Positions 1 through 8,875 of a DNA stretch of 56,666 nt are shown piece after piece; within the stretch, counting starts at the first letter, position 1, and every line of letters begins with the position of its first letter. The translations under genes were made by a program, and so were the position numbers. The DNA comes from Lachnospiraceae bacterium (GTDB taxonomy: Bacteria; Bacillota; Clostridia; Lachnospirales; Lachnospiraceae), in assembly GCA_029068555.1 (NCBI GenBank), contig JAIECJ010000042.1:1-56666 (forward strand), written 5' to 3'. The notes beneath the pieces were generated by a model, which searched no databases, had not been told where the DNA came from, and saw nothing but the letters and a program-made list of their open reading frames with translations.

Positions 1-315
1 GTAGCCACCGCTACGCCTGCGTTTGTGAAGCAGCACGCTCAGAAAAATATTCTGCGCCAAACTATCCAAAACTTAATATTCAATGTACTAGTCAATGGTT
101 AATGAAACATTTTTATTTATAGTATACCATATTGTATTTGATGACTGCAATCACAAGAAAAACTTTTGAAAATGCAACATACAGGAACTTTTTGCAAACG
201 AGAAGTCACGCTTTTTCATTTACAAAACCAGACGATTATGGTAAATTATAGATAATTGAGTTTACTATGTAAAATGTACGTAAAAATATGAAATGAGGAA
301 AGGCGATGGCAATCA
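1..315. other. intergenic leader upstream of metG
   Basis: No convincing gene is visible. Plus-strand frame 1 is open from the window edge to a TAA at 100-102, which could be the end of a truncated gene but is too short to judge. The rest is AT-rich. I looked for a T-box leader (specifier stem, conserved T-box sequence, terminator) and found none. Confidence 0.4.
219..247 (+). promoter_or_regulatory. possible metG promoter
   Basis: TTTACA at 219-224 is followed after 17 bases by TAAATT at 242-247, a fair sigma-A-type match about 70 bases before the metG start. It was picked by eye in AT-rich DNA, so it is a weak call. Confidence 0.3.
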
Positions 316-2289
316 ATGCAGAATAAAGGAAAATACTACATTACTACGGCTATTGCGTATACATCAGGCAAGCCGCATATTGGAAATAATTATGAAGTCG
401 TGCTGGCGGACAGTATCGCCCGCTATAAGAGAAAGGACGGCTATGATGTCTTTTTCCAGACAGGAACAGACGAGCACGGACAGAAAATTGAGTTGAAGGC
501 GGCGGAGGCGGGCGTTACGCCAAAGGCGTTTGTGGACAATGTTGCAGGGACTATCAGGGGACTCTGCGATTTGCTCAACATTTCATATGACAAATTTATC
601 CGCACTACGGATGATTTTCATGAGAAGCAGGTGCAGAAGATTTTCAAACGTCTGTACAATCAGGGTGATATTTACAAGGGGGCATATGAGGGAATGTACT
701 GTACTCCCTGTGAATCTTTCTGGACTGAGTCGCAGTTAAAGGATGGAAAATGCCCTGACTGCGGGCGCGAGGTGAAACCGGCAAAGGAGGAGGCATATTT
801 CTTCAAGATGAGCAAATATGCCGACAGGCTGATAGAGCATATCAACAAACATCCTGAATTTATCCAGCCTGTTTCCAGAAAGAACGAAATGATGAACAAC
901 TTCCTTCTTCCGGGATTACAGGATTTGTGTGTATCGCGAACTTCCTTCAAGTGGGGGATTCCTGTAGATTTTGATGATAAACATGTCGTTTATGTCTGGC
1001 TGGATGCACTTACAAACTATATTACAGGTATCGGGTATGATGCAGACGGAGACAGCACAGACCAGTATAAAAAACTCTGGCCTGCCGATCTGCATCTGAT
1101 TGGAAAGGATATCATCCGTTTTCATACGATTTACTGGCCTATTTTCCTGATGGCGCTTGGCGAGAAGCTTCCACATCAGATATTTGGTCATCCATGGCTT
1201 TTGCAGAATAATGACAAGATGAGCAAGTCAAAGGGAAATATTATGTATGCGGATGACCTTGCTGAGCTGTTCGGCGTAGATGCGGTGCGGTATTTTGTGC
1301 TCCATGAGATGCCGTTTGAAAATGATGGTTCCATCACATGGGACTTGATGGTGGAACGACTGAATTCCGATCTTGCAAATACACTTGGAAATCTTGTGAA
1401 TAGAACGATTTCCATGAGCAATAAATATTTTGACGGCGTGGTGGAGAACAAAGATGCCAAAGAGGCAGTGGACGACGATTTGAAAGCAGCTGTCACGGGA
1501 GCTTATGACAAGGTTGAGGCGAAAATGGATGAGCTCCGGGTCGCTGATGCGCTGACAGAGATTTTCAATGTATTTAGACGTTGCAACAAATATATTGACG
1601 AGACAGAGCCATGGGTGCTCGCAAAGAATGAGGCGAGGAAGGACAGGCTTGCAACCGTCCTCTATAATCTGGTAGAAGGAATCTCGATTGGCGCAGGTCT
1701 GCTCGAGCCGTTTATGCCAGAGACCGCCCAGCGAATCATGTCACAGTTAAACAGTCAGATCCGCGATTTTGACTCGGTAAAAACATTTGGCATGTATGTG
1801 TCTGGAACAAAGGTGACGGAGACGCCGGAAATTCTTTTTGCACGTCTTGACCCAAAGGAAATTGACGCTAAGGTGGCGGAACTTGCCGAAAGACAGATGG
1901 CGGAGGCAGGAGCGGTGCAGACGAAAGAAAGTGACACGGATGTCATAAATATAGAGCCGAAAGATGAAATCACATATGATGAGTTTGCAAGAATGCAGTT
2001 TCAGGTAGGCGAGATTATCTCCTGCGAGGCAGTGCCAAAATCGAAAAAGCTTCTGTGCAGCCAGGTAAAGGTCGGTTCACAGGTGAAACAGATTGTGTCA
2101 GGTATCAAGGCATATTATAGCCCAGAAGAGATGGTCGGCAAAAAGGTGATGGTGCTTGTCAATCTGAAGCCGGCGAAGCTTGCGGGCGTTATGTCGGAAG
2201 GAATGCTTTTGTGTGCGGAGGACGCTGATGGAAACCTTGCATTGATGACACCGGAGAAGACAATGCCGTCAGGTGCGGAAATTATGTGA
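316..2289 (+). CDS. metG: methionyl-tRNA synthetase
   Basis: Cytoplasmic class I aminoacyl-tRNA synthetase that charges tRNA-Met with methionine. The HIGH-type signature is HIGN at residues 21-24 and the second signature KMSKS lies at residues 301-305. One zinc knuckle is formed by C129, C132, C146 and C149. After the anticodon-binding helical region, the last 110 or so residues form a Trbp111/EMAP-type tRNA-binding domain. At 657 residues this is the normal length for the long bacterial form. An AGGAAAGG sequence at 294-302 serves the ATG at 316; the ATG at 306 is out of frame. It stands alone upstream of a HAD phosphatase. Confidence 0.97.
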   Translation: MQNKGKYYITTAIAYTSGKPHIGNNYEVVLADSIARYKRKDGYDVFFQTGTDEHGQKIELKAAEAGVTPKAFVDNVAGTIRGLCDLLNISYDKFIRTTDDFHEKQVQKIFKRLYNQGDIYKGAYEGMYCTPCESFWTESQLKDGKCPDCGREVKPAKEEAYFFKMSKYADRLIEHINKHPEFIQPVSRKNEMMNNFLLPGLQDLCVSRTSFKWGIPVDFDDKHVVYVWLDALTNYITGIGYDADGDSTDQYKKLWPADLHLIGKDIIRFHTIYWPIFLMALGEKLPHQIFGHPWLLQNNDKMSKSKGNIMYADDLAELFGVDAVRYFVLHEMPFENDGSITWDLMVERLNSDLANTLGNLVNRTISMSNKYFDGVVENKDAKEAVDDDLKAAVTGAYDKVEAKMDELRVADALTEIFNVFRRCNKYIDETEPWVLAKNEARKDRLATVLYNLVEGISIGAGLLEPFMPETAQRIMSQLNSQIRDFDSVKTFGMYVSGTKVTETPEILFARLDPKEIDAKVAELAERQMAEAGAVQTKESDTDVINIEPKDEITYDEFARMQFQVGEIISCEAVPKSKKLLCSQVKVGSQVKQIVSGIKAYYSPEEMVGKKVMVLVNLKPAKLAGVMSEGMLLCAEDADGNLALMTPEKTMPSGAEIM

Positions 2290-2301
2290 GTAACTGTTAA
2301 T

Positions 2302-2357
2302 AAATAACTTATGACTACAGTGAATTATTTATATGATGTCTTTGCCGCAAGTTATTT
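2302..2357 (+). terminator. possible terminator after metG
   Basis: AAATAACTT at 2302-2310 is complementary to AAGTTATTT at 2349-2357, followed by TT. The stem is AT-only and the loop is 38 bases, so termination is uncertain. Confidence 0.25.
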
Positions 2358-2396
2358 TTGGACAGTTTTAAGACTTTGGCAAGAATGGAGATTCGT

Positions 2397-3038
2397 ATGG
2401 CAAATAATGTAGAAGCAATCATATTTGATTTGGACGGAACAATGTGGAATGCACTGGAGGGAATCCGCAAGACATGGAATCAGGTTGTGGCAAATCATCC
2501 AGAGTACAGAAAAGAACCAATTTCGTCTGAAGAGCTGGAGGGCTGCCTTGGACTTCCCATGACAGATATAGCTGGCAGGCTGTTTTCAAACACGACGGCA
2601 GAACAACAGCAAAAACTGATGGAAGAGTGCTGCGAGGTTGAGAATGCCTATTTGAGTGAGCATGGAGGGATTCTTTACCCGAAGCTTGAAGAGACGCTCA
2701 CCGAGTTGAAAAAAAGTTATAAGCTTTTTGTGGTGAGCAACTGCCAGAAGGGATATATCGAGAGTTTTATTAAGGCGCATAAGCTTGCGGATTATTTTGA
2801 CGATATTGAGTGCTGGGGAAACAATCTGTTTTCCAAGGGTGAGAACAATAAACTTATCATGAAGCGCAATGGCGTGACCAGGGCGGTTTATGTCGGCGAT
2901 ACTGCAGGTGACGAGGAGTCGGCAAGAATCGCAGGAATCCCGTTTATCTTTGCAAAATATGGATTTGGGGAGGCGAAGTCGCCTGACTATGTTCTGGAGG
3001 AGTTTTCACAGCTTCCTGCAGTTATGGAGAAAATATAG
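2397..3038 (+). CDS. HAD-family hydrolase
   Basis: Predicted soluble phosphatase of the haloacid dehalogenase superfamily, phosphoglycolate phosphatase/beta-phosphoglucomutase-like. Motif I is FDLDGT near residues 10-15, with the nucleophile Asp and the acid/base Asp two residues later. Motif II is around VVSNCQK and motif IV is VGDTAGDE. An all-helical cap lies between motifs I and II. The frame is open upstream to a TTG at 2358, but GGAG at 2387-2390, six bases before the ATG at 2397, makes 213 residues the better reading. The substrate cannot be told from sequence. Confidence 0.88.
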   Translation: MANNVEAIIFDLDGTMWNALEGIRKTWNQVVANHPEYRKEPISSEELEGCLGLPMTDIAGRLFSNTTAEQQQKLMEECCEVENAYLSEHGGILYPKLEETLTELKKSYKLFVVSNCQKGYIESFIKAHKLADYFDDIECWGNNLFSKGENNKLIMKRNGVTRAVYVGDTAGDEESARIAGIPFIFAKYGFGEAKSPDYVLEEFSQLPAVMEKI

Positions 3039-3098
3039 GCAGACACTGATGCAAAAATAACGTTTTTTACAGTGATTCATACGATGGAGGTTATCAGA

Positions 3099-4085
3099 AT
3101 GAGTATACGTATTGGAATTTTGGGATATGGCAATCTGGGCCGCGGCGTTGAGTGCGCGGTTCGGCAGAATGACGACATGGAGCTTGCGGCAGTGTTTACC
3201 CGCAGGAGTCCGGAGTCGGTTTCCATTCTGACAAAGACAGCAAAAGTCTGCAATATTGCAGAGGCTGCAGAATGGAAGGATAAGATTGACGTGATGATTA
3301 TCTGCGGAGGCAGTGCGACGGATTTGCCCAGACAGACACCGGAGTATGTGAAATATTTTCATGTCATTGACAGTTTTGACACACACGCAAAGATTCCGGA
3401 GCATTTTGCAAATGTGGATGCAGCAGCTAAGGCGAGTTCACACATCGGCATTATTTCGGTGGGATGGGATCCTGGAATGTTCTCGTTAAACCGTCTTTAT
3501 GCAAATGCTATACTGCCAGAGGGAAAGGATTACACGTTCTGGGGCAAAGGGGTGAGTCAGGGACATTCGGATGCCATCCGCCGCATAGAGGGTGTCAAAA
3601 ATGCGAAGCAGTATACGATTCCTGTCGAATCTGCCCTTGAGGCTGCCCGTTCTGGCAGCAATCCAGAGCTTACAACAAGGCAGAAACACACAAGGGAATG
3701 TTTTGTTGTCTTAGAGGATGGTGCGGATGCCGCAAAGGTTGAGGAGGCAATCAAAACCATGCCCAACTATTTTGCTGACTATGACACAACCGTGCACTTT
3801 ATCAGCGAGGAGGAGCTGCTCGCAAACCACAGCGGGATTCCGCATGGCGGTTTTGTGCTGAGAAGCGGCGTGACAGGCTGGGAGAAGGAGAATAAGCATT
3901 TAATTGAATACAGCTTAAAGCTGGACTCTAATCCGGAATTTACCGCAAGTGTTCTTGTCGCATATGCGAGGGCTGCGCAACGCCTTGCAAAAGAGGGACA
4001 AAGCGGCTGTAAAACTGTTTTTGACGTTGCGCCGGCATATCTAAGTGCAAAGAGTGCGGAGGAGCTGCGGGCTTCGATGTTGTAA
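3099..4085 (+). CDS. ddh: meso-diaminopimelate D-dehydrogenase
   Basis: NADPH-dependent enzyme of the one-step dehydrogenase route to meso-diaminopimelate, which feeds lysine and peptidoglycan synthesis. The N-terminal Rossmann motif is GILGYGNLGRG, just after the start. Other family signatures seen are a FTRR segment, a SVGWDPGM stretch, and GKGVSQGHSDAIRRI in the substrate-binding half. With the ATG at 3099, supported by GGAGG at 3086-3090, the protein has 328 residues, the usual family length. It is a single gene closed by a strong hairpin at 4113-4150. Confidence 0.95.
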   Translation: MSIRIGILGYGNLGRGVECAVRQNDDMELAAVFTRRSPESVSILTKTAKVCNIAEAAEWKDKIDVMIICGGSATDLPRQTPEYVKYFHVIDSFDTHAKIPEHFANVDAAAKASSHIGIISVGWDPGMFSLNRLYANAILPEGKDYTFWGKGVSQGHSDAIRRIEGVKNAKQYTIPVESALEAARSGSNPELTTRQKHTRECFVVLEDGADAAKVEEAIKTMPNYFADYDTTVHFISEEELLANHSGIPHGGFVLRSGVTGWEKENKHLIEYSLKLDSNPEFTASVLVAYARAAQRLAKEGQSGCKTVFDVAPAYLSAKSAEELRASML

Positions 4086-4112
4086 AAGAATAAATATAGG
4101 AAGAAGAAACTG

Positions 4113-4150
4113 CAAACAAAACATGACGCACTGTTGTCATGTTTTGTTTG
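4113..4150. terminator. bidirectional-type terminator after ddh
   Basis: A perfect 15-bp inverted repeat, 4113-4127 with 4136-4150, with an 8-base loop. It lies 28 bases past the ddh stop and ends in TTTTGTTTGTT. It separates ddh from the ABC exporter operon. Confidence 0.75.
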
Positions 4151-4208
4151 TTATAAAACAATAAACAAGTTAGTAATTACCTCGTAAATATAGAAAGGCA
4201 TGGTCAAA

Positions 4209-5978
4209 ATGGAACAGCTTCAATTTATCTGGCAGTATATCAGGCGCCACAAAGGGCAGTATGTCGGCGGAATCATTACTTTATTTGTACTGGATTTTGC
4301 AAATCTCTATATTCCAAAGGTGACAGGTATTATCACGGACGGACTTGCGGCGCGGACGATAGAAATGAACGGTGTGCTTCGGAACATTGGCTTGATAATG
4401 GGAATCGGTTTAACGCTTGCAGTGGGGCGTTTTCTATGGCGTTACTTTATATTTGGCGCGGCGCGCGGGGTCGAGCGTGAAATCCGGGATGACATGTTTG
4501 CCCATCTGGAAACGCTGGATGTGGAGTATTACAATGAACACAAGACGGGCGATCTGATGACTCGTTTTACAAGTGATCTGAACGCAGTACGCATGGCAAT
4601 AGGTCCCGCTGTCATAGCAGCATTTGACGCGGTTGTCATGACTGTCATGGTAATTGGGCAGATGATGGTCTATGTCAGTGTGAAGCTGACATTAATAGCC
4701 ATTATTCCGATGTTTTTTATCGCCGTGGGCGAGCTGTATTATGGGAAAATAATGCAGAAGCGCTTTCTGGAGCGGCAGGAGGCGGTGTCAGAGCTTACAG
4801 ATTTTGTGCAGGAAAGTTTTTCAGGTGTTCGTGTCGTGAAAGCATTTGTGCGCGAGCGGTCACAAATCAGGGCGTTTGCAAAAGCAAATGAAAATGCAAA
4901 AAAGAAAAATCTTGGGATAGCGAAGATGGAATCCATTGTCATTCCGCTTCTGGATGTGGTAATCGGAGTGAGCAGCCTGCTGACGCTCCTGTATGGCGGC
5001 TGGCTTGCGCTAAACGGGGAAATTACGATTGGGCGTTTTGTCGCTTTTAACCAGTATATTACAATGCTTGTGTGGCCAATGATAGCATGTGGAGAAGCGA
5101 TTAATATGTTCTCGCAGGGGGGAGCTGGTATTAAGAGAATACAGGAGGTTTTTGCACAGGAGCCTGAGATAGCGGACAGAGCGGATGTGGCGTCAGTGAA
5201 CAGCATTCGTGGTGATATCCGCCTGAATCACCTTACGTTTATTCACAGGGGACACAGCGAGCCGACATTGAAGGACATCAGTCTGGACATCAAGGCGGGG
5301 ACAACACTTGCTGTTATCGGACGAACTGGAAACGGAAAATCTACGCTTGTCAACCTGCTGCTGCATCTGTATAACACAAAGCCGGGTATGATTTTTATTG
5401 ATGGGAGGGACATCAACACGATTCCCCTGAAAGTGCTGCGTGAAAATATCGCCTATGTGCCGCAGGATAATTTTCTGTTTTCGGATACCCTGAAATCCAA
5501 TATTGCATTTGGAACGGACAATGAGGAGATGGAGGAAATCGTAAAGGCGACAAAGACGGCATGTATTCATGACAACATTATTGCGTTTCCGGATGGGTAT
5601 GAGACCATTGTGGGTGAGCGCGGTGTTACGCTGTCAGGCGGTCAGAAACAGAGAAGCTCCATTGCACGGGCGTTGAAAAAGAACGCGCCGATACTGATTC
5701 TGGATGATGCGCTTTCTGCAGTGGACACGGACACCGAGGAAAAGATCCTGCATAACCTGAAAGAAAATAGAAGCGGAAAAACGACGATTCTGATAGCACA
5801 TCGTATCTCGACGATACAGAATGCGGATAAGATTCTTGTTCTGGAGGATGGAGAGGCTAAGGAATGCGGGAATCACAAGGAATTGATGGCACTTGGCGGC
5901 ATATACAAGGAAATGTTTGAGAAACAACAGCTGGAAGCTGCAATTGGAGAAAAAAGGGCGGCGGGAGGTTTTGTATGA
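4209..5978 (+). CDS. heterodimeric ABC exporter, subunit with degenerate Walker B
   Basis: Half-transporter with an N-terminal six-helix export domain and a C-terminal nucleotide-binding domain, of the multidrug type (BmrC/BmrD, LmrC/LmrD, TM287/288). Walker A is GRTGNGKST, the signature is LSGGQKQ, and Walker B ends LILDDA: the catalytic Glu after the Walker B Asp is Asp here, as in the non-canonical partner of heterodimeric exporters. The ATG at 4200 sits directly on the AGAAAGG at 4192-4198, so the ATG at 4209 with a 10-base spacer is preferred (589 residues). It overlaps the next gene by four bases, implying coupled translation. The substrate is unknown. Confidence 0.92.
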   Translation: MEQLQFIWQYIRRHKGQYVGGIITLFVLDFANLYIPKVTGIITDGLAARTIEMNGVLRNIGLIMGIGLTLAVGRFLWRYFIFGAARGVEREIRDDMFAHLETLDVEYYNEHKTGDLMTRFTSDLNAVRMAIGPAVIAAFDAVVMTVMVIGQMMVYVSVKLTLIAIIPMFFIAVGELYYGKIMQKRFLERQEAVSELTDFVQESFSGVRVVKAFVRERSQIRAFAKANENAKKKNLGIAKMESIVIPLLDVVIGVSSLLTLLYGGWLALNGEITIGRFVAFNQYITMLVWPMIACGEAINMFSQGGAGIKRIQEVFAQEPEIADRADVASVNSIRGDIRLNHLTFIHRGHSEPTLKDISLDIKAGTTLAVIGRTGNGKSTLVNLLLHLYNTKPGMIFIDGRDINTIPLKVLRENIAYVPQDNFLFSDTLKSNIAFGTDNEEMEEIVKATKTACIHDNIIAFPDGYETIVGERGVTLSGGQKQRSSIARALKKNAPILILDDALSAVDTDTEEKILHNLKENRSGKTTILIAHRISTIQNADKILVLEDGEAKECGNHKELMALGGIYKEMFEKQQLEAAIGEKRAAGGFV

Positions 5979-7714
5979 AAAGACTGTTAGCTTATTTGAC
6001 ACCGCATAAATGGATGATGATAGTTTCTTCGGTTCTTGTCGTGGCGCTGATTGGCGTGGAATTATATAAGCCCATTATAATTGGCAATGCGATTGACAAT
6101 TATATCAGCAGTTATGGGCAGACAGGACTAGCAATTGGGGAGGCGTACTGTGGTATTTTATATGCAGGGGCACTGTACGCATTGCTGCTGCTGCTTGGTT
6201 TTGCGTTCAATGCAGCCAACACATGGATTTTGCAGAATGTAGGGCAGTCCATTATTTACAGGATGCGCGCAGAGGTATTTACACACATTCACAGTCTGTC
6301 CGTGAATTTTTTTAATACGCAGCCTGTAGGAAAACTCGTTACAAGGGTTTCAAACGATACGGAGGCTGTCAACGAGCTATTTTCACAGATTCTGGCAAAG
6401 CTGTTTAAGAACACGGTTAAGATTATTGGATTTGCAGTTGTCATGCTTTCGATTAATGTGAAGATGGCACTCTATTCCTTTTTGCTAATTCCGATTGTCA
6501 CGGCGCTGACATTTTTTTTCCGATATCTGTCAAGGAAAGCGTACCGGATTACTAGGACGCGCATTACAGAGTTGAATACGTTTTTGTCAGAGCATATATC
6601 AGGCATGAAGCTGATACAGATATTTGCGCGGGAGAAGGAAAAGTATGAAGAATTTGAGTGGAAAAGTGAACAGCTTTTCAAGGCGAACTGGCGCGAGGTT
6701 ATGACATTTGCCATTTTCCGCCCATCTATTTATATGCTTTCTGTCATTGCGATGGTGATTGTAATTGGGCAGGGGAGCGCATCTGTTCTGGCAGGGACGG
6801 TTTCGCTGGGGACGCTCTTTGTATTTATCAATTATATTAGTTCCTTTTTTGAGCCGATTCAGGAGCTGGCGGAACAGTTTGGAACACTGCAGTCTTCGCT
6901 TGCGTCTGCGGAGAAAATATTTTCGATATTGGATGAAGAGCCGGAAATCGTAAATCCCGAAAATCCGCGTAGTGTGCGGATCACAGGAAAGATAGAGTTC
7001 CGCCATGTATGGTTTGCTTATGAAAAGGATGATTACATATTGAAGGATGTAAGTTTTACCATTGCGCCGGGGGAAAAGGTTGCATTTGTGGGCGCTACGG
7101 GTGCCGGGAAATCGTCCATACTGAATCTGATAGGGCGCTACTATGATGTCCAGAAAGGCGAAATATTGATAGACGGCGTGAACATCAGGGAGATTGACAA
7201 GGATGCCTTGCGTCATGCCATTGGTCAGGTACAGCAGGATGTGTTTATTTTTACGGGGGATATCAAGGGGAATATTTCACTGAATAACGAGGAGATATCG
7301 CGGGAGGAGATAGAGCGCGCCGCCCACTTTGTGAATGCGGATACTTTTATCAGCAAAATGCCGCAGGGCTTTGACGAGCCGGTTACGGAGCGCGGCAGCA
7401 CATTGTCGGCAGGGCAGCGGCAGCTTCTTTCCTTTGCACGGACGCTTGCATATCAGCCGACGATACTGGTGTTGGACGAGGCGACGGCAAATATTGACAC
7501 TGAGACAGAAAGTCTGATTACACAGGCATTGGAAAAGCTGATGGAGGGCAGGACAACCATCATGGTAGCACACAGACTTTCTACAATCCAGCACGCCGAC
7601 AAGATCATCGTCATGCACAAAGGTGAAATCAAGGAAAGTGGCTCGCATCAGGAACTTTTGCAGCTGGATGGAATGTATAAGAAGCTGTATGATTTGCAGC
7701 TTGTTGAGGTGTAG
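5975..7714 (+). CDS. heterodimeric ABC exporter, catalytic subunit
   Basis: Second half-transporter (579 residues) with the same layout: six transmembrane helices, then an ATPase domain. Walker A is GATGAGKSS, the signature is LSAGQRQ, and Walker B ends LVLDEA, keeping the catalytic Glu that its partner lacks. In this exporter class one ATP site of the dimer is active and the other degenerate, which fits the pair. The start ATG overlaps the stop of the first subunit (ATGA type), with GGGAGG just upstream. A strong bidirectional terminator follows at 7758-7797. Confidence 0.93.
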   Translation: MKRLLAYLTPHKWMMIVSSVLVVALIGVELYKPIIIGNAIDNYISSYGQTGLAIGEAYCGILYAGALYALLLLLGFAFNAANTWILQNVGQSIIYRMRAEVFTHIHSLSVNFFNTQPVGKLVTRVSNDTEAVNELFSQILAKLFKNTVKIIGFAVVMLSINVKMALYSFLLIPIVTALTFFFRYLSRKAYRITRTRITELNTFLSEHISGMKLIQIFAREKEKYEEFEWKSEQLFKANWREVMTFAIFRPSIYMLSVIAMVIVIGQGSASVLAGTVSLGTLFVFINYISSFFEPIQELAEQFGTLQSSLASAEKIFSILDEEPEIVNPENPRSVRITGKIEFRHVWFAYEKDDYILKDVSFTIAPGEKVAFVGATGAGKSSILNLIGRYYDVQKGEILIDGVNIREIDKDALRHAIGQVQQDVFIFTGDIKGNISLNNEEISREEIERAAHFVNADTFISKMPQGFDEPVTERGSTLSAGQRQLLSFARTLAYQPTILVLDEATANIDTETESLITQALEKLMEGRTTIMVAHRLSTIQHADKIIVMHKGEIKESGSHQELLQLDGMYKKLYDLQLVEV

Positions 7715-7757
7715 GGGATATAATAGGCAGATTTGCGGCTGATTCCCATGAACAAAA

Positions 7758-7797
7758 AGACAGGTCTATCTCCGAAGAGACAGACCTGTCTTTTTTT
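7758..7797. terminator. bidirectional terminator between ABC exporter and hicA
   Basis: AGACAGGTCT at 7758-7767 pairs with AGACCTGTCT at 7782-7791, with a T run to 7797 and an A run before the left arm. It can end both the exporter transcript and the convergent hicA transcript; the hicA stop codon lies inside it. Confidence 0.85.
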
Positions 7798-7960
7798 CAA
7801 GATCCTTTACTATGCCAGTTGTCAGCTCCTTATCACTATGGTTTGGGACAATAATGGTATAAGGAATGCCTGCCTTTTGGTACTGGCAGGTCAGATTTCC
7901 CGTTCTGATTAAGAGCCAGTTATTGGCTTTCAGGATTTTCTCGATTTCACGAAATGTCAT
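7766..7960 (-). CDS. hicA: HicA-like toxin lacking the usual catalytic His
   Basis: 64-residue HicA/YcfA-type small protein, a dsRBD-like fold that in active members cleaves mRNA. The N-terminal MTFREIEKIL helix, the central RTG strand and the C-terminal PNHSDKELTTG / KDLEKKTGL segment match the family. The usual GSH tripeptide carrying the catalytic His is replaced by NLT in RTGNLTCQY, so RNase activity is doubtful. The frame opens at a TTG at 7966, but AGGAGG six bases before the ATG at 7960 decides the start. It is transcribed away from hicB rather than in the usual hicAB operon. Confidence 0.72.
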   Translation of the reverse strand: MTFREIEKILKANNWLLIRTGNLTCQYQKAGIPYTIIVPNHSDKELTTGIVKDLEKKTGLSLRR

Positions 7961-8063
7961 ATGCAACCTCCTATAGAAAACAGTTAATGGTTTCCAATAT
8001 ATTAACGATTAAACTGTTATGGGCTGCATATTTAGCATATCTTATGCACACAAAATGCAAAGG

Positions 8064-8103
8064 ACGCACCTTGGCGCATGTACGGAGTCCGCAGCAGGTG
8101 CGT
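8064..8103. other. GC-richer hairpin in the hicA-hicB intergenic region
   Basis: ACGCACCT at 8064-8071 pairs perfectly with AGGTGCGT at 8096-8103 around a 24-base loop, an island of higher GC in AT-rich DNA. No U-run follows on either side. The rest of the 376-base gap 7961-8336 holds the promoter and inverted repeat listed next and no other gene. Confidence 0.35.
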
Positions 8104-8191
8104 ACTCCTGTTTGAAAATTTTAGGGCTTTTACAGTAAAATTATAAATTATCCAGGTGAAATAATCAATAAAAAGTTTTTATTTTTAGTTG

Positions 8192-8220
8192 TTGACAAAA
8201 CAATCAAGGAAGATTATAAT
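8192..8220 (+). promoter_or_regulatory. consensus sigma-A promoter for hicB
   Basis: Perfect TTGACA at 8192-8197 and perfect TATAAT at 8215-8220, separated by exactly 17 bases. It points toward hicB, about 115 bases upstream of its start. It is the best promoter seen in the window. Confidence 0.8.
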
Positions 8221-8260
8221 CTGTATTATAAAATTCAACACAGATTACAATCTTCCTTGA
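8204..8260. promoter_or_regulatory. 21-bp inverted repeat over the hicB promoter (candidate operator)
   Basis: The left arm 8204-8224 covers the spacer and the whole -10 box. The right arm 8240-8260 is its reverse complement with one mismatch, and the centre is 15 bases. Because the left arm lies in the promoter and would not be fully transcribed, this reads as a protein-binding site rather than an RNA hairpin. HicB antitoxins with a DNA-binding C-terminus commonly autorepress, so HicB is the natural candidate ligand; that is inference. Confidence 0.55.
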
Positions 8261-8336
8261 AACGATAAGGTTGAATAAAAAAGCGGATTCAACTGATTGA
8301 TTCAGTGCGTGACGCAGCGCACAGATGGGGATGAAG

Positions 8337-8720
8337 ATGAAAGAAAATTATGTATATCCTGCAAAAATAACATGTAATGAAAACATGTATCAGATTACAT
8401 TTCTGGACTTTCCTGATATGAGTATTGTAGAGGAGGCAGCAAGAGAGGATGCTATTCATTCCGCACAGGAATACCTGGCGCACGAAATACTCAGTTATGA
8501 GGAACGAAACGAGAAATTACCGGTTCCAAATGAAAGCGCATCCGACGTTATTTATATTCATATCTGGATGCCATATTATAGAAACGCTGCAAAAGAAGTA
8601 TATGTCAAAAAGAACGTTACGATACCGCAGTCTCTGGATATTCTTGCAAAGGAACACAAGGTGAATTATTCGGCAGCGCTTGTCAAAGGCATTAAACTGG
8701 CTTTAGGCATTGAACATTAA
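8337..8720 (+). CDS. hicB: HicB-family antitoxin
   Basis: About 127-residue HicB-like protein. The N-terminal half (YPAKITCNENMYQITF followed by DFPD) is the partially degraded RNase H-like fold that binds HicA. The C-terminal KNVTIPQSLDILAKEH and LVKGIKLAL segments resemble a ribbon-helix-helix DNA-binding end. Three in-frame ATGs occur at 8325, 8331 and 8337; GGGG at 8327-8330 best serves 8337. The gene sits behind a consensus promoter with a large inverted repeat and 66 bases ahead of two micropeptide genes that may share its transcript. The partner hicA lies divergently, 376 bases away. Confidence 0.78.
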   Translation: MKENYVYPAKITCNENMYQITFLDFPDMSIVEEAAREDAIHSAQEYLAHEILSYEERNEKLPVPNESASDVIYIHIWMPYYRNAAKEVYVKKNVTIPQSLDILAKEHKVNYSAALVKGIKLALGIEH

Positions 8721-8786
8721 AATCTCAATTGAAAATTAATACATATGAAGCAGCTATTAATATTTCAAAAATACGGAGGTATAAAT

Positions 8787-8864
8787 ATGGGATTTGAAGA
8801 ATGGGTAAGAATGATTAAAAATGTTGCCAAGGCAGTTGTGGCTGTTATTGAGATTTTTGAATAG
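8787..8864 (+). CDS. amphipathic micropeptide 1 (25 aa)
   Basis: Below usual gene-finder cut-offs but with a near-ideal ribosome-binding site: CGGAGG at 8774-8779, seven bases before the ATG. The product begins MGFEEWVRMIKN and ends VIEIFE. Placed on a helix, F3, W6/V7, I10, V13/A14, V17/V18, V20/I21 and F24 form one face and E4, R8, K11, K15, E22 the other. There is no leader or cysteine pair. It resembles phenol-soluble-modulin-like, leaderless-bacteriocin-like or type I toxin peptides in form only; no homologue is recognised. The second micropeptide follows 11 bases later. Confidence 0.6.
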   Translation: MGFEEWVRMIKNVAKAVVAVIEIFE

Positions 8865-8875
8865 GGGGAAATGCA

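Noticed and set aside
1-315. T-box or other riboswitch upstream of metG
   Set aside because: No specifier stem, T-box consensus or terminator/antiterminator pair could be found.
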